From positions 82,470 through 146,469 of the forward strand of contig CAMHAM010000004.1 of assembly GCA_946183415.1 (NCBI GenBank): a stretch of DNA of 64,000 bases, in the 5' to 3' direction. The notes beneath the pieces were generated by a model, which saw only the letters and a list, made by a program, of their open reading frames with translations, had not been told where the DNA came from and ran no database searches. Source of the stretch: an uncultured Prevotella sp. (GTDB taxonomy: Bacteria > Bacteroidota > Bacteroidia > Bacteroidales > Bacteroidaceae). Both the position numbers and the translations under genes were made by a program. Positions 40,422 to 49,800 of the stretch are shown here, one piece after another (positions within the stretch are counted from its first letter, which is position 1; each line of letters starts with the position of its first letter).

Positions 40422-42386
40422 CTTCGGCGCGTCCTCATTCTTCAGCTTCGTGCTCAGCTTGCTGCCGCCACTGGCGCCGCCCATGGCCATACCGTCGCTG
40501 ATATTTTTCGACTTGAAGGCACTCTTGGCCTCGACGCTGTCGCCAACCACCTTTGGTGCCTTGAGCTCGTCCTTCACCTCGGTCTTGCCGTTGATGGTGG
40601 TTTCACCATAGACCTGCGTCTTGCTGCCACCCACAGCAGCATTGCCACCGTCGAGCTGAACCGCAGCCTTGCCCTCGCCTTGCTGCATCTCCAGCGTCTT
40701 GTCGGCAAAAGCACCGATCTCTTCCGAAACCGTCTGAACCTTTTTGCTCTTCACATCCTTCGACTTGGCACCCACGTACATCTTTTCTGATACCAGGGTC
40801 ATTGTGCTGCCAGCAGCAAGCTTGGAGTCAGTAAGCTTCTCCTTGTCGACATCCATCGACTTCACGTTCACTGCCTTGGCATTGAGGTTGATGCTACCCG
40901 TAGCCTTGCCCTCAGTATCAGCTGCAATGACAGTCGTCTTCTCCGTGCGGATACCCAGTTTACCATCCTTCGTCAGAGCCTTCGTCGACAGCTTGCCGTC
41001 CTTCACCTCATAATCGAGGCTCTCGACGGTGACAGTCTTCGAGCGGATGATCACATCGCCCTCACCCTGGTATTCACCCTTGATGAGTTTGCCCTTCTCG
41101 TCGCGCTCGATGCCCTTCGGGTTGGCAGTCGATACCTCGACTGTCTTGGCGCTCATGGTGATCTTACCCTCCTTGGTGAGTTCCTTCTCCCAGAGCTGAT
41201 TCTTGTCGTTCATCTTATAGTCGATGGCCTCGAGGTTGATATCCTTCGACTGGATCTTCACCTTGCCTTCCATAGGCCATTCCTTGCCCTGATCCTTCGG
41301 ATTCACCGTGTTGAAAGTGATGTCCTTCGCACTGACGGAGAAATAGCCGTCCTTGACAAGGGCGCCCTGATCATCGTGCATGTTCAATCCCATACGCGGA
41401 GTCCTGACGCTGATGCCGGCACCAGGATTCGTATGCAGGTTGCCGTCGCCATCAGCTGTGGCGACACTGATACGCTCAGCCACTACCGACATCGAGGCAC
41501 CTGTGCTCTTCTTCTTGAAGTCGTCGCCAGTCTTGATGGTACCCTTCTCCTTCTCCAGCGCCTTCTTGCGGCGGTTCACCTCTGCCAGCTCCGACACAAG
41601 GTCGATAAAGGTCTGGGTGGAGCGATAGACCGACGGCATCAGGGCCTCCATCTGCTCATGAACCTTACTGATGTCGGTAAGGTTGGTGAAGGTGCTGTGA
41701 TCTTTCGGGGAATTCAGCTTTTCCTCCTTCTCAGCCAGCTTGATCATATCCTGTAGGAATTTGTCCACTGCCTTCTTCTGGTTCTCCACACTTTTCTTCA
41801 GCTCCTTACTCTGAGTATCGAGTCCCTTGATGACATCCTCGATCTGCTTCTTGCGCCGCTCGGCTGTGACGGCAGCCTCAATGTTGAATCGCTGGTCGGC
41901 ATGCAGGCTGATGCCGCCACGACCAGCATGTAGAGGCAACTGTGAGAACTCACCCTTGGCATCGCTGCTGTGGAGCACGATGTCGCAGGCCTGCGATACG
42001 ATCTCCGATGAGTCGCACACCACGTTCTCATGCCCATCGATACCCGGATTCACAGCCTTCTGATGGATGATGGGCGCACGGCTCACGATACGCCCCGTCT
42101 CTCCGACACCCTCTAAGGACACATCGCTGCCCTTGATGACTACAGTACCCACATAGCCACCGTTCAGGGCACCGCTCTTGTCCACGTTACCTATCACAAT
42201 CTCAGGGGCAGAGATCACGATACGCTCATCATCGTGATAATAGGCACCACGATCCAGACGATCAAAGATATCCGTCTTGATCTGCTGCACCTCAGCCTTC
42301 TGCTGGTGCATCTCCTCAACGCCCTTATCTACGCATTGCTGGAATTTCTCCAGCATTTTCTTCCATTCTTCAAATATATATGCCAT
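40416..42386 (-). CDS. Predicted coiled-coil / beta-solenoid spike-like protein
   Basis: 656 aa, no signal peptide, unrecognised family. N-terminal helix (about 1-50), then short strand repeats like those of phage gp5/VgrG needles (RIVISAPEIVIGNVDKSG, VVIKGSDVSLEGVGETGRIV), a long coiled coil (about 170-290: KKQIEDVIKGLDTQSKELKKSVENQ), and from about 300 an imperfect repeat of KITMSAKTVEVSTANPKG / KVKIQSKDINLEAIDYK type, with about 8 copies of the pattern x-I-x-(S/A)-K-(T/D)-(V/I)-x. That pattern predicts a trimeric beta-solenoid. It sits 14 nt after the VgrG-like gene and probably extends or caps the spike, or is delivered with it. This is inference. Confidence 0.6.
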   Translation of the reverse strand: MAYIFEEWKKMLEKFQQCVDKGVEEMHQQKAEVQQIKTDIFDRLDRGAYYHDDERIVISAPEIVIGNVDKSGALNGGYVGTVVIKGSDVSLEGVGETGRIVSRAPIIHQKAVNPGIDGHENVVCDSSEIVSQACDIVLHSSDAKGEFSQLPLHAGRGGISLHADQRFNIEAAVTAERRKKQIEDVIKGLDTQSKELKKSVENQKKAVDKFLQDMIKLAEKEEKLNSPKDHSTFTNLTDISKVHEQMEALMPSVYRSTQTFIDLVSELAEVNRRKKALEKEKGTIKTGDDFKKKSTGASMSVVAERISVATADGDGNLHTNPGAGISVRTPRMGLNMHDDQGALVKDGYFSVSAKDITFNTVNPKDQGKEWPMEGKVKIQSKDINLEAIDYKMNDKNQLWEKELTKEGKITMSAKTVEVSTANPKGIERDEKGKLIKGEYQGEGDVIIRSKTVTVESLDYEVKDGKLSTKALTKDGKLGIRTEKTTVIAADTEGKATGSINLNAKAVNVKSMDVDKEKLTDSKLAAGSTMTLVSEKMYVGAKSKDVKSKKVQTVSEEIGAFADKTLEMQQGEGKAAVQLDGGNAAVGGSKTQVYGETTINGKTEVKDELKAPKVVGDSVEAKSAFKSKNISDGMAMGGASGGSKLSTKLKNEDAPKE

Positions 42387-42400
42387 AATCCTATATCTTT

Positions 42401-45400
42401 TTAAATTTCTCTTAACACGTCCTTGATATTATTGAGGAAGGTCGTAATTTCTTCAACAGCCGCAAAATTTCCCACTTTAATTAATGGTTGGATTGTCTCA
42501 ATTTTATTCATGGTGGCATTATTACCCCTACCATCCACAGAATAGGTGTTATTCCCTGTTCCAAAAAGGATCTGGCCTTTATTACCATCACTCCAAGAAC
42601 ACTTTTCCTGATAAGCCTTCTTGAGGTTCATTGCTGCGACACCTTCCTTCATTGGCTTTACGAACGCATCTTTGAGGGCACCTCCCAAAGATGGAGATGG
42701 GGCGTCTTCACTCTTAAGTTCTGGCACCGCTTTGAGGCTGTTGATAAAAGCTACCCATACACTAGCATCAGAAATATTATCCATTGTTGGCTTTTCAGGT
42801 GGCTGCTGAGAATTTTCTGCATTTGCCCGTTTCTGATCAAGCTTCATTCCTTCAATCAAATTCAAACAGGCAAACCTCTTATATTTTGATATAATTTCAT
42901 CACCAACATTAATGGATCCACTTAAGGCCTTGTCAATAGCAGAGTTATCGAACATTATAAATTTGTTACATTTTCTCTTACTAATAGCATCTAACAATTT
43001 CATCTTGGAATCCTTAGGCGCGGTAGTCCATCGGAAGGATCCCAGAGAACTGTCAATATCCTTTTCAGTTATCTCATATTTTAGGACTTTGACAATAGCT
43101 TTCCTTAAATCATTGGCAGCTTGAAGGACAGCGGTCTTTGCTTTTTTCCTCTCTTCAATAATTTCCGCTGTTCCAGCCATCTCTGCATGGGCATTAGAAC
43201 ATTCTCTTGAAACATCTGTATCACTTACATTTTCAGCAAATCCCAGATCAGCCGATGTAATTTCTTTATCACCGCTCGCCCATAAAGTATCTTTCAAGTG
43301 ATCGAAAGACTTACAGGATTCTTTTGTCTTATCGTTTCTCCAAGCATCAAGTGCAGTAATAGATGATACAAATTGCTCTTTCTTAACTACACAATCATTG
43401 TAAAGTATTACCCAATTGTCAACCATAGCTTGAACTAATGATGGGATCTTCTGGAAGAGTTCCTTAACACCGTCGCTCGTTTTAGCAGCAACTTTCTTGA
43501 TCTCTTCTATCTTTCCTTCCGCAATCAATTTCTTCTTTACATCCAAGTTGTATGCCAATGTGGGATACTCACACGTGTTCTTGCCAGCCTCCAGTTTTAG
43601 GAAGCGGTTTGATTTCACAGTCAGTGCGCCCTCCACCGGACGCATCACAACCTCAACGACGGATCTGACGATGGATAAGTCGAGCAGTTTGGCCTTTTCA
43701 GCCACCTTGCTGGCAATGGCGGAGGAAACGGTCAATCCTAATGAGGCAGCAGAAAAGTCGCCGAACTTCTTGTCGTTGAACAGTTTCCAGCCAATATTCG
43801 TACCCGACTCAAGTTTCAAGTTATTTCCCGCCTCAATAGTGACGTTCTTACCCTTGATCTTTACATCGCCATTGGGGGCAGAAATCGTAATGCCTGTAAA
43901 AGCATCCATCTTTACATCACCCCAAGGCGAGCTAATCGTGACGTTACGCTTATCTGTTGAGCCGGAAATCTTATAGATGCCGTAATAGTCGCTCATCGTG
44001 AAACCACCCTCAAAGTATTTGTTCTTGCTCCAGACTTTATCATCTTTGAGCAGAGCGCCAAGACCCGGTATCCTATTCACAGGAACAAGATTGAATAAGG
44101 TTCCCACAGCTGGCGAGAAGGCCGAAGCTACAAAATTAGCCATTCCACCACCTGATCCGTCGGTCAGTCGCATGTGATGACCTCCCGGGGTGTCGAAATC
44201 CACATTAATGGTTGGATCACCAGGCACTTTCGTCTGTGTGGCGCCTATCACATACGGACGCTCAATATTGCCATCGATGAATCCCACCAGCACCTCGTCA
44301 TCCTTATTATGTTTACCTGTCGACGTCTTTCCATCGCCTTTGGCTGCGAAAGGCACCCAGGGTGTTGCATCTTTCACATCCGCATTGTCCTGCCAAGGGA
44401 ACACCACTCTCACTCGGTTTTTAAACGTGGGATCCGAGGCGTCTTTGATCTTAGCCATTTGCGGGCCTGAATACCTGACGTGGCCTGAAGGAATCACAGC
44501 AGGATAGAAGTCATAATAATCCTTACCGTCAATCGTTTGTTTATGTGCCCCGCTGCCCTGTACCTTGAACGTCAGTTGATTGTCTTTGTACGCTGCAGAG
44601 ATATCCACCACGATAAAACGTTCGCCATTCACCTGGATAATATTACCCAGCTTAAGCCCAGGCCAAGTGGTGTCGAAGTCGATAAAGACCATGTTCCTGC
44701 CAGCTTTCTGTTCAAGGCCGAAAGTCTTTTCATATCGTTTTGCGTCGTAGATATCATCTTTGTTGGCATAGGCAGAAGTGATTTCAGTAAACTCGTTAAA
44801 TCCATCCTTGCTCTCCGTCACATTATCATATAAGGTGAATGTATATTTGCCATACTGTTCGTCCGTGCCTTTCCCTGGGAAATACTTTTCGTTCTGAGCA
44901 TTATTAATCACTCTAGTACGATTCATCGCCAGAAGCACATTCGCGCCATCGTCAGTCAGCCTGCCGAAGGTCCATGATGGGACATTCTGGTCTGTATTGA
45001 AGAAAGAGGCAACCGTTCTCATAGCGTACTTGTCGCCTTGACCGTTAAACTTACCAAACTCAGCACGCACTAAACGAGGCGACTTCTGCACTGGCGTATC
45101 ATAAACGGTCTTGTCGTAAGCCGCTTCCGCCTCAAACTTACCATCTTTCACTTTCGACAAAAGACTTTCGCTCGTATCCTTATTTGAATAAGTGATTTTA
45201 TAGAATTTATCGACGGTCTTGACAGCATCCTGAGCATCGTTATATCCTATCTGCAACTTACCGTCCTCATAGTACATGAATTCGCCCCAGCGATTGGTGG
45301 TGCGAACCAGCAGGTCGTAGAAACTCTCGTTATACTGTACCAGATATGGGAAAATGTGTTCTACTATCTTAGGTTCTTTCTTAGTGTCTTTCGCGCCGTC

Positions 45401-46030
45401 TTTCTTGTCGTCTTTCTTGTCATCTTTCTTGTCGTCTTTCTTACTGACGTTCAAACTCTCGAACTTTAACCTCTTCATGAAAGTTGTATTGCACCCCAGA
45501 TTCTTAGAGCTGTCGTATGGCAAGGCGTATTTAGCCACTTCTTTTTCCAGGATGTCGCTTCCTAGTTTCTTCCCTACAAAGGAGCGGCTGGTCTGCTTCA
45601 GTGTCAGCATCTTGTCGAGACTAAAGATACGTAACCTCACGTTCATGCCGTCTTGCAAATATTCTGGAATCACCTCATGCACATAGAAATCATTAAAGAT
45701 TTCCTGAGCGACGTCATTTCCGTTAGCACTCATCAAACTGAGCGTGACCTTTCTGAACTTGAAAATGGTTTCAATTTTGGATCTGTCGATAGGCACCCAA
45801 TCATTCTTCGTGCTTTTGGCTATTGCTAAATCAGCTATAACTTCAACTGGCTGATACATCTGTTTTTTCATACTGAAGTTGTCGAGCGAGTAAGAATACC
45901 CGAACAACTCTGCTGTTTCTTTTTCCGTTGAAAGCGATATGGTCTCCTTCTTGCCTTCTGCTTCAGCGCATAAGTCATGCAATTTTAATTGTAGTCTTGC
46001 CATATGTGTTACCATTATTTTATTATTCAT
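42401..46030 (-). CDS. Large VgrG-like spike protein of a contractile injection system
   Basis: 1209 aa, no signal peptide. The N-terminal 500 residues look like gp27-type tube-adaptor domains, with a Lys/Asp linker at about 197-219 (KKDDKKDDKKDDKKDG). Residues about 515-600 carry the gp5 OB-fold signature: NRVRVVFPWQDNADVKDATP, WVPFAAKGDG, HNKDDEVLVGFIDGNIERPY and VIGATQ. A needle-like segment follows (VTISSPWGDVKMDAFTGITI, APNGDVKIKGKNVTIEAG). From about 860 to the end there is a roughly 350-residue mainly helical extension (VQAMVDNWVILYNDCVVKKE) with no match I know, which could be an effector or cargo adaptor. No sheath, tube or ATPase gene is in the window. Overlaps the STAS stop by 8 nt; MARLQLKLHD (46003) is an alternative start. 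Confidence 0.85.
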   Translation of the reverse strand: MNNKIMVTHMARLQLKLHDLCAEAEGKKETISLSTEKETAELFGYSYSLDNFSMKKQMYQPVEVIADLAIAKSTKNDWVPIDRSKIETIFKFRKVTLSLMSANGNDVAQEIFNDFYVHEVIPEYLQDGMNVRLRIFSLDKMLTLKQTSRSFVGKKLGSDILEKEVAKYALPYDSSKNLGCNTTFMKRLKFESLNVSKKDDKKDDKKDDKKDGAKDTKKEPKIVEHIFPYLVQYNESFYDLLVRTTNRWGEFMYYEDGKLQIGYNDAQDAVKTVDKFYKITYSNKDTSESLLSKVKDGKFEAEAAYDKTVYDTPVQKSPRLVRAEFGKFNGQGDKYAMRTVASFFNTDQNVPSWTFGRLTDDGANVLLAMNRTRVINNAQNEKYFPGKGTDEQYGKYTFTLYDNVTESKDGFNEFTEITSAYANKDDIYDAKRYEKTFGLEQKAGRNMVFIDFDTTWPGLKLGNIIQVNGERFIVVDISAAYKDNQLTFKVQGSGAHKQTIDGKDYYDFYPAVIPSGHVRYSGPQMAKIKDASDPTFKNRVRVVFPWQDNADVKDATPWVPFAAKGDGKTSTGKHNKDDEVLVGFIDGNIERPYVIGATQTKVPGDPTINVDFDTPGGHHMRLTDGSGGGMANFVASAFSPAVGTLFNLVPVNRIPGLGALLKDDKVWSKNKYFEGGFTMSDYYGIYKISGSTDKRNVTISSPWGDVKMDAFTGITISAPNGDVKIKGKNVTIEAGNNLKLESGTNIGWKLFNDKKFGDFSAASLGLTVSSAIASKVAEKAKLLDLSIVRSVVEVVMRPVEGALTVKSNRFLKLEAGKNTCEYPTLAYNLDVKKKLIAEGKIEEIKKVAAKTSDGVKELFQKIPSLVQAMVDNWVILYNDCVVKKEQFVSSITALDAWRNDKTKESCKSFDHLKDTLWASGDKEITSADLGFAENVSDTDVSRECSNAHAEMAGTAEIIEERKKAKTAVLQAANDLRKAIVKVLKYEITEKDIDSSLGSFRWTTAPKDSKMKLLDAISKRKCNKFIMFDNSAIDKALSGSINVGDEIISKYKRFACLNLIEGMKLDQKRANAENSQQPPEKPTMDNISDASVWVAFINSLKAVPELKSEDAPSPSLGGALKDAFVKPMKEGVAAMNLKKAYQEKCSWSDGNKGQILFGTGNNTYSVDGRGNNATMNKIETIQPLIKVGNFAAVEEITTFLNNIKDVLREI

Positions 46031-46487
46031 CTGTCTGTCCCAATTTCATTTGATAAACCACTACGTCGTTATTAGCAGAATATAATTCGAGCTGTTTCTG
46101 TCTGATATTCTCGAACTTTTCCTGCCACTCGGCATCGGCAGCCTCAGCATGGTCAGTCTGCCTGTTCTTGCGTTCGTCTTCAACGAAACCGATGAAGTTG
46201 CTGATGCCTGTAATCTGGAGTGTGTCGTAGATCTCTTTGGGACAATTCACAAACACGATCTTTGGTTTGTGGCCTATTTCCTGCTGAGCGAAATAGATGG
46301 TACGGATACCACTACTGGATAGAAACACCAGATCGGTGGTATCGAATACAATCTCCCTGATATCCTGACCCTGATAAGTGATCAGCATATTCTTCAGGGC
46401 ATCGGAATTGTTTACCGTCAGTTCAAAACCCAAGGTGACATGTAGGGTCGTCCCTTCCAGTTTTAATTCAAATTTTTTATCGTCCAT
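46023..46487 (-). CDS. STAS-domain protein (anti-sigma-factor-antagonist type)
   Basis: 154 aa from MDDKKFELKLEG; the 15-residue upstream extension in the track is unlikely. STAS fold over about 1-105: LHVTLGFELTVNNSDALKNM, IREIVFDTTDLVFLSSSGIR and KPKIVFVNCPKEIYDTLQIT. The SSSG motif places Ser58 where SpoIIAA/RsbV carry the phosphorylated serine, so it can act in partner switching. A charged C-terminal tail (DHAEAADAEWQEKFENIRQK) is extra compared with RsbV. First gene of the operon behind a strong promoter; its stop overlaps the VgrG start. No sigma or anti-sigma gene is adjacent, so the output may be the injection apparatus itself. Confidence 0.88.
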   Translation of the reverse strand: MDDKKFELKLEGTTLHVTLGFELTVNNSDALKNMLITYQGQDIREIVFDTTDLVFLSSSGIRTIYFAQQEIGHKPKIVFVNCPKEIYDTLQITGISNFIGFVEDERKNRQTDHAEAADAEWQEKFENIRQKQLELYSANNDVVVYQMKLGQTDE

Positions 46488-46560
46488 GTTTGTAGCAATA
46501 TTGTTATTTCTAGATATAAGTGTTATCGGCACGAAGTAGTCCTTATGTCACTTTGAGGGG

Positions 46561-46592
46561 CAAAGTTAAACAAAAGATTTAAAACCACCAAA
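46561..46592 (-). promoter_or_regulatory. Promoter of STAS-VgrG operon
   Basis: Minus-strand TTTG (46589-46592) and TAACTTTG (46561-46568) with 20 nt between them; the leader is about 70 nt. Confidence 0.75.
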
Positions 46593-46675
46593 TTTTTTCA
46601 GAATTAAATTGATGACTTTCATTATTATTTGGATTCGAAAGCAATGATATCACTCGAAAAGTAATGAATGATATT

Positions 46676-46742
46676 TGTCCCATGGGGTGGGACTATTTGT
46701 CCCAAGGGGTGGGACAAAGTGTCCCAGGGGCTGGGACAAACA
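46676..46742. repeat. Three tandem GTCCCA/TGGGAC hairpins
   Basis: TTGTCCCATGGGGTGGGACTA, TTTGTCCCAAGGGGTGGGAC, AAAGTGTCCCAGGGGCTGGG: three 22-23 nt units, each a GTCCCA / TGGGAC stem with a 5-nt NGGGG-type centre. The array lies between two divergent promoters (46561 minus, 46772 plus). Direct, regular spacing suggests an operator or RNA structure. Confidence 0.85.
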
Positions 46743-46771
46743 GCCAAAAGGAAAAATAAATAGTTATTTAT

Positions 46772-46802
46772 TTTGTACTTCGCTCGAATTTCACTACCTT
46801 TG
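46772..46802 (+). promoter_or_regulatory. Promoter of CE1-GH43 operon
   Basis: TTTG (46772-46775) and TACCTTTG (46795-46802) with 19 nt between them. The leader contains ATATCATTCAACTATTT, duplicated at 31507. Confidence 0.75.
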
Positions 46803-46831
46803 CACACAAAACCTATATCATTCAACTATTT

Positions 46832-49800
46832 ATGAAGAGAACTATCTTATTACAACTGTTTGTGGGCTGGGTAACGATGGCTTTTGCCCAGGGCTCGACC
46901 GTCTGCAATGAGGACGGAACGGTGACTTTCAAGTACAAGAACGATCAGGCGAAGGAGGTGCTGGTAGACGTGCAGTTTGCTGGGCGCAACGCCATGACGA
47001 AGGACGCACAGGGCATCTGGACGGCCACCGTCGGGCCTGCCGCACCAGACATGTACCCCTACTGCTTTATCGTCGACGGGGTGAGCGTGATGGATCCAGA
47101 GAACCCGCAGTACTTCCCCAACGAAGGCTTTAAGAACTCGCTGTTGGAGATTCCAGCCAAGACGGGCAGCCTGGCTCACGACATCAAGGACGTGCCCCAC
47201 GGCTCGATGGAGTATATCCACTATTATTCGAAGAGCCTCGGCGCCACGAACCAGGCGGTGGTCTACCTGCCAACTAAGTACAAGGAGCAGAAGGACAAGA
47301 AATACCCCGTGTTCTATCTCATCAGCGGTACGACTGACACAGAGGAGGTGTATTACAAGGTTGGGCGCGTGAACTATATCCTCGACAACCTTCTGGCAGA
47401 AGGCAAGGCAGAGGAGATGATTATCGTGCTGCCTTACGGCAACCCTTACAAGCTGTTACCGACTCCACCAACCATGGGACTGGGAGGCATGCCACAGACC
47501 CAGTTTGGGAAGGATGTATTCAGCCTTGACCTTACCAACGACCTGATGCCTTACGTGGAGAACCATTATCGCACTATCAATGATGCCGACCATCGTGCCA
47601 TCGGTGGTTTCTCACGAGGTGGTAATCAGGCGCTCTTCAATGGTCTGAGCCATCTCGATAAGTTCTCATATCTCTGCAGCTACAGCTCATTTACCTCGAC
47701 GGATATCCCAGGGGTCTACGACAATGCTCAAGACACCAACAGCAAGATCAACTTGTTCTGGCTCGGAGTAGGTACTGACGACTTCCTCTATGGCAATGCC
47801 CGAGACTATATGGAGTTTCTCGACAAGCACGGCATCACCAGCGTGAAGGAGTACACCAACGACAAATTCGGCCACACGTGGATGAACGCGAAATATTTCT
47901 TGAGCAAGACACTGCCCTTGCTCTTCAATCCCAAGGCATCGGCAGAGGCCATGAAGAACGCCCAGCCCACGAAGCCTGCAACGGGTAAGGAACAGCAGTT
48001 TACACCAGGTGTGATGGCACGTCTCTTCCCCAAGCCCATCATCTCGCCTGAATACAAATACGACAGTGTCATCTTTCGCATGAAGGCTCCTGAGGCCAAG
48101 GAGGTGTTGCTCGCTGCAGAGATCCTGCCCAAGCCAAAGGCTATGGAGCGTGACAGCGATGGCATCTGGAGCATTGAGGTCGATGAGCATATTTACGAGG
48201 CATTCACCTACTATTATATAATTGACGGTACGCCTGTGGCCGACCCTCAGAACATGTACCTCGCCCCCACGAAGGGCTTCAAGCCCAGCATCTGCAGCAA
48301 CCCCGCTGCCACTTTCAGCTATATGAACATGGGCGATATAGAGCATGGTGTGGTAAGTTACGACCTGAACACCAATATGGCTTGCTATCACCCCGCAGGA
48401 GGTGAGCCCAAGTTCGTGGTTCACTTGATTCCAGGAAAAGATGACACCCTGGAGAGCTGGTTCAAGATTGGCGGTGCCGACGTGATGGCCGATAAATTCA
48501 TCGCATCCAAGAAACTCCCGCCATTCTGCATCGGAGTGAAAAGTGAAGGAGTGAAATGTGAAAAGTGCTGCGAAGGCAAATGCGAGAAGAAAGTCTATAC
48601 ACTCAAGGCCGATGACTTTGCAAACTGGCCTGAGAGAAGGCACGCATTGGAGTCGCTGCTGGATTCGCTGATGCTGCAAGCAGCCGTGAAGGGTGAGATC
48701 AGTTTGAACCTGCCACTCTTCCAGACGAAATACACGGCAGATCCTTCGCCGCTGGTAGTAGGCGACAGACTCTTCCTTTTTACCTCACACGACGCTTCGC
48801 CCGAGGACATTCCCGATATCAACGAGAAGAGTTCTGCAGGCTTCTTCATGTACGACTGGCTCTTGTGGAGCACCACCGACATGGTGAACTGGACGGAACA
48901 CGGAGCCGTGGCCTCGCTGAAGGATATCCCTTGGCGCAGTCGTGAGAACGGAGCCTGGGCCATCCAGACGGTAGAGCGCAATGGGAAGTACTATCTCTAC
49001 GCCCCTCTGCACGGACACGGCATCGCCGTATTGGAAGCCGACTCTCCCTATGGTCCTTTTAAGGAGCCCCTGGGTAAGCCGTTGGTGTGGGACCAGAGCA
49101 ACTGGTACGACATCGACCCATCGGTATATACTGACGACGACGGACAGGCTTACCTATATTGGGGGAATCCTTACACTTTCTATGCGAAACTGAACGACGA
49201 CATGACTTCACTCAAGAGTGAGGTGGTGAAACTGCCGCATATCAAGCACTACCAGGAAGGACCATGGTTCTATAAGCGCAATGGCCATTATTATTGCGCT
49301 TTTGCCAGCACCTGTTGTCCTGAGGCTCTGGGCTACGCCATGAGCGACTCACCCACAGGCCCATGGGAGTGGAAGAACTATATCATGCGCCCCACCCTGC
49401 GCGACCGTGGTAACCATCCCGGCATCTGCGACTTCAAAGGGCACTCGTACATCTTCGGACAAAGCTACGACCTGATGCACCTCGACACGTTCGTACACCA
49501 CGAGCGTCGCAGTGTCTCAGCCTCAGAGATCACCTATAATGAGGACGGTACCATCCAAGAGATACCTTATTGGCTTGACCAAGAACCCATAAAGCAGCTT
49601 TGCTGGCTAAATCCTTACGAGCGTGTAGAAGCAGAGACCATGGCCTGGGGCTACGGACTGAAGAGTGCGAAGATGGGGATTGAGAATACGGGTGTTGTTG
49701 CCGACATGCCCACGTCTACAGGTAAGAAGAACATGTACATCTTCGACATCAACGATGGCGAGTTCATCAAACTCCGTGGTGTAGACTTTGCTCAAGGTGC

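Noticed and set aside
47687-48679. 330-aa minus-strand ORF opposite the CE1-GH43 gene
   Set aside because: Antisense to clear catalytic domains; no promoter or family.
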